Positions 26,752-35,774 of a DNA stretch of 64,000 nucleotides are shown here, piece after piece. The stretch comes from Pseudomonas sp. (GTDB taxonomy: Bacteria; Pseudomonadota; Gammaproteobacteria; Pseudomonadales; Pseudomonadaceae), in contig NZ_JAUYGD010000067.1 of NCBI RefSeq assembly GCF_030690725.1, positions 1 to 64,000 on the forward strand. The letters are read 5' to 3'. Under the pieces are notes generated by a model. The model worked only from the letters and a program-made list of their open reading frames with translations. It was not told where the DNA came from and did no database searches. A program made the translations under genes and the position numbers. The stretch's first letter is position 1, and every line of letters starts with the position of its first letter.

Positions 26752-27603
26752 ATGCGTACTTTTCGATTGGTCATTGCCTGTCCGGACCGGGTCGGCATTG
26801 TGGCCAAGGTCAGTAACTTTCTGGCCACCTATAACGGTTGGATTACCGAAGCGAGCCACCACTCGGATAACCAGAGTGGTTGGTTCTTTATGCGTCACGA
26901 GATTCGCGCCGATTCGCTGCCCTTTGATCTGGATGGTTTCCGTCAGGCTTTTGCGCCGATTGCCCGTGAGTTCTCCATGGAGTGGCGGGTGACCGATTCG
27001 GCGGTTAAGAAGCGTGTAGTGCTGATGGCCAGTCGCGAATCGCACTGCCTGGCCGATCTGCTGCACCGCTGGCACAGCGATGAGCTGGATTGCGATATCC
27101 CCTGTGTGATTTCCAATCACGACGACCTGCGCAGCATGGTCGAGTGGCATGCCATTCCGTACTTCCATGTACCGGTTAACCCGCAGGATAAGCAGCCAGC
27201 ATTTGATGAAGTGGCGCGCCTGGTGAAAGCCCATGCGGCTGACGTGATTGTGTTGGCGCGTTATATGCAGATTCTGCCTGCGCCACTTTGTGCGGAGTTT
27301 TCCCAGCGGGTGATCAATATTCATCACAGCTTTTTGCCGTCGTTTGTCGGGGCCAAGCCGTATCACCAGGCGTCGCTGCGTGGGGTCAAGCTGATTGGTG
27401 CGACCTCGCATTACGTGACCGAGGAGTTGGACGCCGGGCCGATCATCGAGCAGGACGTGGTGCGCGTCAGCCACCGCGATAGCATCGAAGAGATGGTGCG
27501 CCTGGGGAAGGATGTAGAGAAGATGGTGCTGTCGCGTGGTCTACGCTATCACTTAGAGGACCGAGTGCTGGTGCACGATAACAAGACAGTGGTGTTCGAC
27601 TGA
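26752..27603 (+). CDS. purU: Formyltetrahydrofolate deformylase
   Basis: The 283-residue protein has an N-terminal ACT domain (TFRLVIACPDRVGIVAKVSNFL) and a C-terminal formyltransferase-fold domain. The catalytic triad region is present in INIHHSFLPSF (Asn, His) and ELDAGPIIEQD (Asp). It hydrolyses 10-formyl-THF to THF and formate, supplying formate to PurT and balancing one-carbon pools with glycine. The ATG at 26752 follows TGGAGC. A functional link to the gcv/glyA operon 8 kb away is metabolic, not positional. Confidence 0.95.
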   Translation: MRTFRLVIACPDRVGIVAKVSNFLATYNGWITEASHHSDNQSGWFFMRHEIRADSLPFDLDGFRQAFAPIAREFSMEWRVTDSAVKKRVVLMASRESHCLADLLHRWHSDELDCDIPCVISNHDDLRSMVEWHAIPYFHVPVNPQDKQPAFDEVARLVKAHAADVIVLARYMQILPAPLCAEFSQRVINIHHSFLPSFVGAKPYHQASLRGVKLIGATSHYVTEELDAGPIIEQDVVRVSHRDSIEEMVRLGKDVEKMVLSRGLRYHLEDRVLVHDNKTVVFD

Positions 27604-27648
27604 GGTGCATGTTGCGGTTCGGTTCAGTACAGAAAGAGGGATTTACTG

Positions 27649-28074
27649 ATGCTCAAGTCAATCAAAGTACGTGATTACATGACCCGCAATCTGGTGACTT
27701 TCCGTCCTGAAATGAACCTGTTCACCGCCATCAATCGTTTGCTTGAACACCGTATCTCCGGCGCGCCGGTGGTCGATGGGCAAGGGCATCTGGTGGGTTT
27801 GTTGTCGGAGGGCGATTGCTTGCGCGGCATTCTCTCCGGCGCTTATTACGAGTCGGCGGGCGGTGATGTCAGTGCCTATATGACCACCGAGGTGGAAGTG
27901 ATATCGCCCGAGGCGGACATTATCGAAATCTCCGAGCGCTTTCTGCGCGGTCGGCGTCGGCGTTTGCCGGTGGTCGAAGAGGGCCGTTTGATCGGGCAGG
28001 TCAGCCGCAGTGATGTACTGCGTGCGGTCAAGGAGTTTGCCCAGCATGATGAAGGCCACCTGGCGCTTAACTGA
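27649..28074 (+). CDS. CBS domain pair protein
   Basis: This 141-residue protein consists almost entirely of two CBS domains: about 5-60 (VRDYMTRNLVTFRPEMNLFTAINRLLEHRISGAPVV split across the motif) and about 72-130 (YMTTEVEVISPEADIIEI, then RRLPVVEEGRLIGQVSRSDVLRAV). Stand-alone CBS pairs bind adenine nucleotides and act as energy sensors. The spacing to purU (45 bp) and to the next small gene (27 bp) suggests a common transcript ending at 28288. The target is unknown. Confidence 0.88.
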   Translation: MLKSIKVRDYMTRNLVTFRPEMNLFTAINRLLEHRISGAPVVDGQGHLVGLLSEGDCLRGILSGAYYESAGGDVSAYMTTEVEVISPEADIIEISERFLRGRRRRLPVVEEGRLIGQVSRSDVLRAVKEFAQHDEGHLALN

Positions 28075-28101
28075 AGACTGGCGAAGCACGTTGGAGGTGT
28101 T

Positions 28102-28287
28102 ATGACAGATCCGCTTGCGCGTGGAACATCCAGCGCGCCACCGGTGCTCGGCGAGGGTTGTACGCAGCGCTATGACCCCCAGGCGCTTACCCCCGAGGAC
28201 GGCACCGAATTTGCCGAGGCCGCCGAGCTGTGGCGGCAATTGCAGCAAGACCAACAACCGCGAGTGAATAGCGACAAGCAGAAATAA
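28102..28287 (+). CDS. Small protein of 61 residues, function unknown
   Basis: A strong GGAGGTG ribosome-binding site lies just before the ATG, and a terminator follows the stop immediately, which supports a real gene. The product is acidic and hydrophilic, with a Pro/Ala-rich N-terminus and a helical stretch (GTEFAEAAELWRQLQQDQ). It has no cysteines beyond one and no membrane segment. It is likely co-transcribed with purU and the CBS gene. I do not recognise a family. Confidence 0.65.
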   Translation: MTDPLARGTSSAPPVLGEGCTQRYDPQALTPEDGTEFAEAAELWRQLQQDQQPRVNSDKQK

Positions 28288-28316
28288 AAACGGGGCGCTC
28301 AGTGAGCGCCCCGTTT
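28288..28316. terminator. Bidirectional terminator, CBS/small-gene unit versus chemoreceptor
   Basis: AAACGGGGCGCTC and GAGCGCCCCGTTT form a 13-bp stem around AGT, flanked by A-run and T-rich sequence, between converging genes. Confidence 0.92.
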
Positions 28317-28330
28317 GTTTACCGCTGGGG

Positions 28331-30208
28331 TTAAATGCGGAAGCTATCGACCAGTTGTTTCAACCGGCTGGCCTGTTGCTCCAGATCACCACATGCACGC
28401 AGGGTGGCATTAAGGTTTTCCACGCCTTCCTGATTGAGGGTGTTGATTTCGGTGATGTCGACGTTGAGCGATTCGATCACCGAGGTCTGTTCCTCGGTCG
28501 CGGTGGCCACTGACTGGTTCATGCCGTCGATCTCGCCGATACGTTCGGTCACGCTGCTCAGGCGCGCGCCGGCCTGGTTGGCGATCTCCACGCTTTCTTC
28601 GCTGTAACGCTGGCTTTCGGTCATGGTGGTGACCGACTCGCGGGAGCCGACTTGCAGCTCCTCGATCATCTTCTCGATTTCTTGCGCCGACTCCTGGGTG
28701 CGGTGGGCCAGGTTGCGGACTTCATCGGCAACCACGGCGAAACCACGGCCGGCTTCACCGGCGCGCGCGGCTTCGATGGCGGCGTTGAGCGCCAGCAGGT
28801 TGGTTTGCTGGGAGATGCTTTTGATCACCTCAAGAATCTGTCCGATGTTCACCGTCTTGCTGTTGAGGGTTTCGATATTGCTGCAGGAGGCGCTGATCTT
28901 GCCGGACAGTTCATTCATCGCCTGGATGGTTTTTTCCACAACCTGGCGGCCGTCTTCAGCTAGGTGACGCGCGTCAGAGGCTTGATTTGACGCGTCGGCA
29001 GCGTTGCGCGCGATCTCCTGAGCGGCGGCGCCCAGTTCGTTGATCGCTGCGGCCACGCTGTTGGTGCGGCTGGCCTGCTCGTCGGAGTTGATCATCGACG
29101 AGTTGGAGGCGCCGACCACCAGTTTGGCCACTTCATTGACCTGGCTGGTGGCGGATGACACTTCGCGGATCGAACTGTGGATACGTTCGACGAACTGGTT
29201 GAACGCGCTGGCCAGGCGGCCGAACTCGTCGTTGGACTGAATGGTCAGGCGCTTGGTCAGGTCGCCCTCGCCCTGGGCGATGTCCTCCATGGCTTTACCC
29301 ATGACATTCAGCGGTTGCATCAGCACGCTGATCAGCATGCTCAGCAGCAGCATGATCAGCACTACGGCGATGATGGTGGCGACGATAGCCGAGGCGCGGA
29401 ACTCGCTGAGCATCGAGTAGGCCTTGGCTTGGTCGATGGACAGGCCGACATGCCAGTTGACCGAGGGTAGGCCTTTGACCGGAGCGAAGGTGAGAATGCG
29501 CGTCTCGCCATTGAGCTCCGCCTCGCTGAACTCGCCGCTGATCCGTGGCGTGTTTTTCGGGTAGACCTCGCTGAGGTTCTTCATCACCAGGGACTTGTCC
29601 GGGTGCACCAGGATCTTGCCGTCAGCGCTGATCAGAAAGGCATAACCCATGCCGGCAAAGTCCAGCGAGTTGATGATCTCGACCAGGGTATTGAGGCTCA
29701 GGTCGCCACCGACCACCCCGGCTGCTTTGGCGGGCGTGGCGATAGTAATGATCAGTTCGCTGGTGGCGGCGTCGACATAGGGCTCGGTGAGGGTGCTACC
29801 GCCTGCGGCCATGGCGTCCTTGTACCAGGGGCGCTGGCGTGGGTCATAGCCATCGGGCATGTCTTCGTTCGGGCGCATGGTGAAGCTGCCGTCGGCGCTG
29901 CCCAGGTAGGTGAAGGCAAAGGTGGAGGCCAGCACCTTCTGTTCCAGCAGGCCGGTCAGGGCGTCGCTGGAAGAGTCACGGGCGACCGATTGGGCGACGT
30001 TTTCCACCAGCAGGATGCGACCTGACAGCCAGTTGGCGATGTTGCTGGCGGTGACATTGCCCATTTCGTGCAGATAGCTTTCCAGATCATCACGGATGGC
30101 GTTGCGTTGCAGGTAATCGTTGTAAAGCGTGAACAGCGAGAATGCGGCAATCACCACCAACGAGGCGGCGAGCAGAATCTTGTGGCTGAACTTCAGGTTG
30201 TTGGTCAT
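28331..30208 (-). CDS. Methyl-accepting chemotaxis protein with dCache amino-acid sensor (PctA-like)
   Basis: The 625-residue receptor has a membrane segment (about 10-30), a periplasmic dCache_1 domain (about 40-275), a second membrane segment (about 280-305), a HAMP domain and a cytoplasmic signalling hairpin with [23 protein letters not shown]. The sensor shows Y121, R126, W128 and Y129 in YDPRQRPWY, then Y144/D146 and D169 in GGDLSL, which is the amino-acid-binding signature of PctA-type sensors. It therefore probably mediates taxis to amino acids. I used the ATG at 30208 because the upstream 46 residues are not receptor-like. No C-terminal CheR-tethering pentapeptide is seen. Confidence 0.92.
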   Translation of the reverse strand: MTNNLKFSHKILLAASLVVIAAFSLFTLYNDYLQRNAIRDDLESYLHEMGNVTASNIANWLSGRILLVENVAQSVARDSSSDALTGLLEQKVLASTFAFTYLGSADGSFTMRPNEDMPDGYDPRQRPWYKDAMAAGGSTLTEPYVDAATSELIITIATPAKAAGVVGGDLSLNTLVEIINSLDFAGMGYAFLISADGKILVHPDKSLVMKNLSEVYPKNTPRISGEFSEAELNGETRILTFAPVKGLPSVNWHVGLSIDQAKAYSMLSEFRASAIVATIIAVVLIMLLLSMLISVLMQPLNVMGKAMEDIAQGEGDLTKRLTIQSNDEFGRLASAFNQFVERIHSSIREVSSATSQVNEVAKLVVGASNSSMINSDEQASRTNSVAAAINELGAAAQEIARNAADASNQASDARHLAEDGRQVVEKTIQAMNELSGKISASCSNIETLNSKTVNIGQILEVIKSISQQTNLLALNAAIEAARAGEAGRGFAVVADEVRNLAHRTQESAQEIEKMIEELQVGSRESVTTMTESQRYSEESVEIANQAGARLSSVTERIGEIDGMNQSVATATEEQTSVIESLNVDITEINTLNQEGVENLNATLRACGDLEQQASRLKQLVDSFRI

Positions 30209-30337
30209 GGCTTCTTGCGTCCGGTGAGTTCTGGCATCAGTCTTGAGCTGATGTAAGGCAATGGCACCGCCGACAGTGCGGCGATGCTGACTATGTCGGC
30301 TTAGTTGCAGTAAAGCTTTAACCATGGAGATAACAAG

Positions 30338-31837
30338 ATGGCGCAAACCGATCAGTTTGTTGTAGGGGCCGATCTTGAGGGGCTACCGGTGGGGCAGGCG
30401 TTGCGCCTGGCGAACCGTCACGGGCTGATTGCTGGCGCGACGGGCACTGGCAAAACGGTGACTCTGCAACGCTTGATCGAAACCTTCAGTGATGCCGGTG
30501 TGGCGGTGTTTGCCGCTGATGTAAAGGGCGACCTCTGCGGCCTGGGTGCTGCCGGCGCGCCGCAAGGCAAGGTGGCCGAGCGTATCGCCAGCATGCCCTG
30601 GCTTAACCATCAGCCCATGGCCTACCCGGTAACCCTGTGGGATGTACATGGCCAGAGCGGCCATCCGCTGCGCACCACGCTCAGTGAGATGGGGCCTTTG
30701 CTGCTCGGCGCGCTGCTGGAACTGACCGACAGCCAGCAGGCGGCACTCTATGCCGCGTTCAAGGTGGCGGATCGCGAAGGTTTGTTACTGCTCGACCTGA
30801 AAGACCTCAAGGCGTTGTTGGCTCATCTGAAAAGTCACCCCGAGGTGCTGGGCGAAGACAGCGCGTTGTTTACCTCCACCTCATCGCAGGCCTTATTGCG
30901 CAAGCTGGCCGGTCTGGAGCAGCAGGGCGCCGAGGCGCTGTTTGGCGAGCCAGCATTGCAGCTGGAAGACATTCTGCATCCGGACCGCGATGGTCGTGGT
31001 CGCATTCACCTACTCGACGCCAGCCGCTTGGTGCATGAAGCGCCGAAGGTCTACGCGACCTTCCTGCTCTGGCTGCTGGCTGAGCTGTTCGAGCAACTGC
31101 CGGAGCGCGGGGATGCCGACAAGCCGCTGCTGGCGTTGTTCTTCGATGAGGCGCACCTGTTGTTTGCCGGAACGCCGAAGGCTTTGCAGGAACGCCTGGA
31201 GCAGGTGGTGCGGTTGATCCGCTCGAAAGGCGTGGGGGTGTACTTCGTCACCCAGTCGCCGGGCGACTTGCCGGACGATGTGCTGGCGCAGCTTGGCCTG
31301 CGTATTCAGCACGGCTTGCGCGCTTTTACCGCCAAAGAGCAGAAGTCGCTGCGTGCGGTGGCTGATGGCTTCCGGCCCAATCCGGCCATCGACACGTTGA
31401 CGGTGCTCACCGAGCTGGGTATCGGCGAAGCCCTGGTTGGCGCGCTGGAGGCCAGAGGCACACCGGCCATGGTGCAGCGTGTAGCCGTTGCGCCGCCGCA
31501 ATCGCGTATCGGCCCGCTGAATGATGCTGAGCGCGCCGCCTTGATTCAGCAATCGCCGTTGCGGGGACGCTACGACAAGCCGATTGATCGTGAGTCCGCC
31601 TATGAATTGCTGACCGCCCGCGCTGAGCAGGCTGCGCAACAGGCAGGGCCAAGCAAACCGAGCGCTGCCGGCAAGCAGGCAGAGGCAGGCGGTGGGATTG
31701 GCGGTGCGGCGGGTGAGTTGCTTGGCGGCCTGGCCAGTCAGGTGATGAAAACAGCCATGCGCCAGGCGGCCAATCAGATCGGTCGGCAACTGGTGCGTGG
31801 TCTGTTGGGTTCGCTGATGGGCGGTAAGGGGCGCTGA
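30338..31837 (+). CDS. HerA-like / DUF853 P-loop ATPase (YjgR family)
   Basis: The 499-residue protein has Walker [12 protein letters not shown] near residue 30 and Walker [14 protein letters not shown] near 265, followed by [26 protein letters not shown]. These match the YjgR/DUF853 branch of the HerA-FtsK superfamily. The C-terminal about 70 residues are Gly/Ala-rich ([15 protein letters not shown]) and may associate with membrane or self. The function is unresolved; relatives are annotated as putative ATPases. The ATG at 30338 lies 129 bp from the divergent chemoreceptor. A GC-rich hairpin follows the stop. Confidence 0.88.
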   Translation: MAQTDQFVVGADLEGLPVGQALRLANRHGLIAGATGTGKTVTLQRLIETFSDAGVAVFAADVKGDLCGLGAAGAPQGKVAERIASMPWLNHQPMAYPVTLWDVHGQSGHPLRTTLSEMGPLLLGALLELTDSQQAALYAAFKVADREGLLLLDLKDLKALLAHLKSHPEVLGEDSALFTSTSSQALLRKLAGLEQQGAEALFGEPALQLEDILHPDRDGRGRIHLLDASRLVHEAPKVYATFLLWLLAELFEQLPERGDADKPLLALFFDEAHLLFAGTPKALQERLEQVVRLIRSKGVGVYFVTQSPGDLPDDVLAQLGLRIQHGLRAFTAKEQKSLRAVADGFRPNPAIDTLTVLTELGIGEALVGALEARGTPAMVQRVAVAPPQSRIGPLNDAERAALIQQSPLRGRYDKPIDRESAYELLTARAEQAAQQAGPSKPSAAGKQAEAGGGIGGAAGELLGGLASQVMKTAMRQAANQIGRQLVRGLLGSLMGGKGR

Positions 31838-31841
31838 GTCA

Positions 31842-31868
31842 GCGGCCATCCCGATCTGGGATGGCCGC
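31842..31868 (+). terminator. GC-rich hairpin after the YjgR-like gene
   Basis: GCGGCCATCCC and GGGATGGCCGC form an 11-bp stem with loop GATCT. There is no clear T-tract after it, so it may be a weak or assisted terminator. Confidence 0.45.
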
Positions 31869-31895
31869 CTGCTCTGACATCAAGGTTGCGGGGCG

Positions 31896-32120
31896 TCAGC
31901 CAGAGGCCTCGTCGGCCTTGGTTTGCAGCTCTTTTTCGATTTTTACCAGCTCTTTTTCAAACGCTTGGTCGAGAAGGTTAGCCTTCTTGCGCCACGGCTT
32001 GCGCTCGGGGTCCGGTTGAGCGGCGTAGGTAATTACTTCCCCGCCGTATACATCCTTGTAACGCTGCGCCTGGCGCTCGAGTTCGGCGCGCAGTTCGTCT
32101 TTCGTCACGTAGTTACCCAT
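31896..32120 (-). CDS. Small conserved-looking protein of 74 residues, function unknown
   Basis: The product is highly charged and predicted mostly helical (KDELRAELERQAQRYKDVYG, then LLDQAFEKELVKIEKEL), without a signal peptide or cysteine. Codon usage resembles its neighbours. I chose the ATG at 32120 (MGNYVTKDEL); an upstream start at 32168 would add 16 residues. It is convergent with the YjgR-like gene. I cannot name a family. Confidence 0.6.
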   Translation of the reverse strand: MGNYVTKDELRAELERQAQRYKDVYGGEVITYAAQPDPERKPWRKKANLLDQAFEKELVKIEKELQTKADEASG

Positions 32121-32351
32121 GGTCTTGAACAGAATATTGGCTGGATGCCAGGCATATGACCTGGGCACCTGAGACGGCCAAACATTTTTAGCTCACGCAT
32201 TTATTGCGCGTGGCGAATAGTTTCAATGACTATTGCCGCGCTGGTTTGCCCTTTAATTGTGGATTACCTGAACGAATTGTCAGGTTTGTTAAAGGGCTAA
32301 TTAGGTTGCGCCCGGCAATTATGGCGAAGCCAAGTTAAATGTCCAGCCTGC

Positions 32352-33107
32352 TTAATTGGCAGGTTGTAGACCGTAGCGCTGCAAAATGGTTGCAAGCTGG
32401 CCGTTATTGCGCAGCGTACCCAGCCCGCGATTGAATGCCTGAAACTGCGCAGGGCTGACTTTCTTGCGGGAAAAACCAATGCCGTATGAAATTGACGTCA
32501 AATGCCCGGCGTTGCGCAGCGCATAGAGGTATTCATGCTCAATCAAATGCCGGGCAACATCGCGGTTAAGCACCACAACACCTTGTTCACCAAAACGCCC
32601 AGCATTGAGCATCAATAACAGCCGATGGTTATTGGTCACCAGTTTAACCTCGACATCCGGTGTGTTTTTCAGGCTTTCCTGGAGTACGAATGAGGTGCCT
32701 GACGGGCCATACACGCCGACTTGGCGGCCGCGTAAATCCTCTGGTTGGCGGTAATGGAAGTTATTCGAGCGCAGGGTGTAGAAGTCGTAACCGGAGGTCA
32801 CCAGCATGGGCGTAATCAGAAATGCCTGATGCCGCGCAGGAGATTGAATCACGGTGAAGATGCCATCCACTTCGCCATCTTCGGCCTGCTGCAGCGCGCG
32901 GCGCCAAGGCAGTACTTCAATTCGGCAGCGCCACTGCAAGAGTAGGCAGGTGGCGTCGACTATTTCCGGTAGGGCGCCGCTGGCAATTGCTCCGCGTGAA
33001 TAACTGAAGGGTGGGAACTCCTCGGTTACAAAGTGCAGGTTCTCGGCCGCTGAGTTACTGGCCGCAATCAAGGCCGTCAGTGCGAACAGTGCATGGCGTA
33101 ACAACAC
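32352..33107 (-). CDS. Periplasmic solute-binding protein, family 3 type, no permease nearby
   Basis: The 251-residue product has a signal peptide (LFALTALIAASNSAAE), then the SBP_bac_3 opening HFVTEEFPPFSYSRG, the hinge phrase LRGRQVGVYGPSG and a C-terminal RKKVSPAQFQAFNRGL. It should bind a small solute, possibly an amino acid, in the periplasm. No ABC permease or ATPase gene is adjacent, so it may serve a distant transporter or a sensory role. A related protein is encoded at 56679-57437; both share the TEEFPP-x-x-Y opening. Confidence 0.82.
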   Translation of the reverse strand: MLLRHALFALTALIAASNSAAENLHFVTEEFPPFSYSRGAIASGALPEIVDATCLLLQWRCRIEVLPWRRALQQAEDGEVDGIFTVIQSPARHQAFLITPMLVTSGYDFYTLRSNNFHYRQPEDLRGRQVGVYGPSGTSFVLQESLKNTPDVEVKLVTNNHRLLLMLNAGRFGEQGVVVLNRDVARHLIEHEYLYALRNAGHLTSISYGIGFSRKKVSPAQFQAFNRGLGTLRNNGQLATILQRYGLQPAN

Positions 33108-33470
33108 GACTTAATCCTTTAGTTGCGATGAACGCTTGCAGGGGCTGCATGACCGGAGTGTGGCTAATTGGTCTGCACGGTGCTCGTTATTATTAGCCTT
33201 GTGTCAGCCTATTTGCCTAGTAGCTGTTTGCGCCTGGTGGCGTGCATGCAGGTTGTGCTCAGAGCGCCTTGCGTTTTCAGTGCGCGCGCCCGCCTGCTCG
33301 GTAATACCTTGCAAACTCTATGCAATTGAGTAAACCAGCGTGCCTCCCTACATTTGCGCCCGCAGCGGTGAGACCTCTGCACGGTTGATTAGCTGGGTTG
33401 CTCAATCATGGCGGTGGTCACTGGGCCGCTGCTGCCAATCAGGCCGCCAACGGCTGTTACGGAGAACGTT
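33108..33470. other. 363-bp divergent intergenic region, nothing recognisable
   Basis: This lies between the solute-binding protein gene and a small lipoprotein gene. It contains GGAGAACG just before the ATG at 33471. I find no gene, terminator or repeat I can support. Confidence 0.5.
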
Positions 33471-33767
33471 ATGCGTAAGTCGATGCAAATGGGTGTACTG
33501 GGGTTGGTACTGATCGGCCTGGTCGGTTGCGAGGCGGCAGAGCAGTCGGCGCAGAAACTCGCTGAGAAGGCCGAACAGGCAGTGGTGGACGTCGCCCGCG
33601 AAGCGATTGATGAAACCGTGAAAGAACTCAACAAGCAGGTGGACGAGGTGCAGCAGTCGACCAATGAGTGGCTGGGCAAACCCACTGAAGAGGCTGAGTC
33701 GCAACAGCCCGAGCAGCCGCAGGCAGAGCCGGATGACCAGGCTGCTACCAAGTCCATCGAGACCTGA
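33471..33767 (+). CDS. Small helical lipoprotein
   Basis: This 98-residue product has a lipoprotein signal peptide with lipobox LVGC (Cys20, Glu at +2). The mature part is one long amphipathic helix with heptad character (QKLAEKAEQAVVDVAREAI and following) and an acidic, Gln/Pro-rich tail. GGAGAACGTT precedes the ATG. It may be a periplasmic coiled-coil spacer or stress lipoprotein; I do not recognise a named family. It converges on the Sel1-repeat gene 9 bp away. Confidence 0.75.
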   Translation: MRKSMQMGVLGLVLIGLVGCEAAEQSAQKLAEKAEQAVVDVAREAIDETVKELNKQVDEVQQSTNEWLGKPTEEAESQQPEQPQAEPDDQAATKSIET

Positions 33768-33776
33768 TTCGAGGTT

Positions 33777-34319
33777 TCAGGGCATTTCCTGCAGCGCTGT
33801 GCAGCTGGCGCTGTAGTTCTGCTGGCAGGCGCTGGTGAACAGGCGCCGGGCCTGGTTGGCGTCCAACGGCACGCCTTGTTCGCCGCGTAGGTAGAGGTTG
33901 CCGAGGATGTGCTGGGCCATCGGGTTGCCGCCGGCGGCGGACTGGTTGAGGTACTTGAGCATCTGTTGCGGGCTGTTGAAATCCGGGTTGTCGCGCCCGG
34001 TATACAGGTAGGCCAGGCTGACGGCGGCCATGGCGTGGCCTTTGTCGGCGGCGAGCTTCCACCAGTACTCGGCCTGTTTGAGGTCCTTGTCTGGCTTGCC
34101 GACGAAGTACAGGCTGCCGAGCTGGAACTGGCTATCGAGGTCGCCGCGGTTGGCCTGGCTGCGCAGGTTGGCCTCGGCTGCGTTGTTTTCGCGGGGCGCA
34201 TCGGCTTGCTGGGCGGGCTGTTCGGTCTGGCTTTGTTCCGGCTGGCTGGCGCAGCCGCCCAGCAGCAGGCCTGCGCAGAGCAACAACAGTGGGCGGTGGC
34301 GTAGTGGCGCAATATTCAT
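33777..34319 (-). CDS. Sel1-repeat lipoprotein
   Basis: The 180-residue product has a lipobox LGGC (Cys23), a Gln-rich linker (about 25-55) and at least three Sel1-like helical repeats: FQLGSLYFVG, AEYWWKLAADKGHAMAAVSLAYLYTG and LKYLNQSAAGGNPMAQHILGNLYLRG. Sel1 repeats mediate protein contacts, often in envelope signalling or peptidoglycan-linked complexes. It is anchored to a membrane facing the periplasm. The ATG at 34319 gives a clean signal sequence. No partner is evident nearby. Confidence 0.85.
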   Translation of the reverse strand: MNIAPLRHRPLLLLCAGLLLGGCASQPEQSQTEQPAQQADAPRENNAAEANLRSQANRGDLDSQFQLGSLYFVGKPDKDLKQAEYWWKLAADKGHAMAAVSLAYLYTGRDNPDFNSPQQMLKYLNQSAAGGNPMAQHILGNLYLRGEQGVPLDANQARRLFTSACQQNYSASCTALQEMP

Positions 34320-34548
34320 GCGGATTGCTGCTCCCTTGATATGGCGTTGAGCGTTAAGTCGAATCTGTAGCGGGTACACACAAGACTACAGGCATGCTGG
34401 CAAGTTGCGCGGCGGTCGAGCTGTCGGCAGCCCGGGGGGGCGCAGAATCCATATCAGTTTGTCGCCTGCAGCGTTTCGCCCGCGCGCCAGAGCTGCGATT
34501 CTTGCTCATCTTCGCGTCTCTCCATGCATCCAGGCCTTCGAGGTATCC

Positions 34549-35682
34549 ATGCAGATCAGCTCCAACTTCGACAGCGGCAATATTGAGGTCATCGACGCCA
34601 GCAACCCGCAGCAGGTGCAGCTGACGATTCGTCCGGACCTCAACAGTGGGCATTTCCAGTGGTTCCACTTCAAAGTTGAAGGTTTGCAGCCTGGGCAGCG
34701 TTACGGCTTTAGCCTGGGCAATGCCGGGCAGTCGTCTTACCCGAATGCCTGGAGCGGTTACCACGCCGTGGCCTCTTACGATCAGCGCGATTGGTTTCGG
34801 GTGCCCAGCCGCTTTGCAGAGGGCGCGCTGAGTTTCGATATTGAGCCGCAGCACGGGCAGATCTGGTTCGCCTATTTCGAGCCCTACAGCCGCGAGCGTC
34901 ATGCTCTGCTGATTGAGGATGCGCAGCGCCTGGCCGGTGCCGAGCTGTTTGCCACGGGTAAGAGCATCGAGGGCCGACCTATCGAGTTGCTGCGCATCAG
35001 CCGTAACCCGCAGGCGCAGCACAAGATCTGGCTGATCGCCCAGCAGCATCCCGGCGAGCATATGGCCGAATGGTTTATCCAGGGGCTGCTGGAGCGTCTG
35101 CAGCTGCGTGATGATGCCGAGCTAAATAACCTGCTGGAGCAGGCCGATCTGTACCTGGTGCCGAATATGAATCCGGACGGCGCCTTCCGTGGCCATCTGC
35201 GTACCAACGTCGCTGGGTGTGACCTTAACCGCGCCTGGCAGTCGGCTAGTGAGACGGACAGCCCCGAGGTGTATTTCGTCCAGCAGCAGATGCGCGCGGT
35301 GGGCGTCGATCTGTTTCTGGATATCCACGGCGACGAGGAAATTCCTCATGTGTTTGTCGCCGGCTGTGAAGGCAACCCCGGCTATAGCCCGCGTCTGCAA
35401 CGTCTGGAAAACCAGTTCAAGCAGTTGCTGATCGATAACGGCGCCGAGTTCCAGACCGCCTTCGGCTACACCCCCGATCAGTTCGGCCAGGCCAACACCA
35501 GCCTGGCCTGCAACGCCGTCGGCATGGAGTTCGATTGCCTGGCCTTTACCATCGAAATGCCGTTCAAGGATCACGATGATCGTCCCAACCCGCACACCGG
35601 CTGGAGTGGTGCGCGTTCGATGCAGCTGGGCAAGGATGTACTGAGCGTGGCCGCCGCCATGGTTGGGCAGCTGCGCGAGTAG
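34549..35682 (+). CDS. M14 family zinc carboxypeptidase (cytosolic carboxypeptidase-like)
   Basis: The 377-residue protein has an N-terminal beta-rich domain (about 1-115) typical of the Nna1/AGBL-like M14D group, then the catalytic domain. Zinc ligands are in QQHPGEHMAEW (His167, Glu170) and LDIHGDEE (His260); the catalytic Glu336 is in FTIEMPFK. NPDGAFRGHLRTN and DLNRAW are the substrate-binding motifs. There is no signal peptide, so it acts in the cytoplasm. The substrate is unknown in bacteria. The ATG at 34549 fits the domain start; the earlier open frame is unlikely coding. Confidence 0.88.
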   Translation: MQISSNFDSGNIEVIDASNPQQVQLTIRPDLNSGHFQWFHFKVEGLQPGQRYGFSLGNAGQSSYPNAWSGYHAVASYDQRDWFRVPSRFAEGALSFDIEPQHGQIWFAYFEPYSRERHALLIEDAQRLAGAELFATGKSIEGRPIELLRISRNPQAQHKIWLIAQQHPGEHMAEWFIQGLLERLQLRDDAELNNLLEQADLYLVPNMNPDGAFRGHLRTNVAGCDLNRAWQSASETDSPEVYFVQQQMRAVGVDLFLDIHGDEEIPHVFVAGCEGNPGYSPRLQRLENQFKQLLIDNGAEFQTAFGYTPDQFGQANTSLACNAVGMEFDCLAFTIEMPFKDHDDRPNPHTGWSGARSMQLGKDVLSVAAAMVGQLRE

Positions 35683-35697
35683 CGAAGCGGTTAACGA

Positions 35698-35765
35698 GTA
35701 GCCCGGATGCAATCCGGGGATGGCCGAATGGCCACCACCGATGCCCCGAATTGCATCCGGGCTAC
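35698..35765. repeat. Intergenic palindromic element, GTAGCCCGGATGCAATCCGGG family
   Basis: Left arm GTAGCCCGGATGCAATCCGGGG pairs with right arm CCCCGAATTGCATCCGGGCTAC. It lies between converging M14 and gcvT genes and may act as their transcript end. Confidence 0.85.
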
Positions 35766-35774
35766 GTGCGAGCT

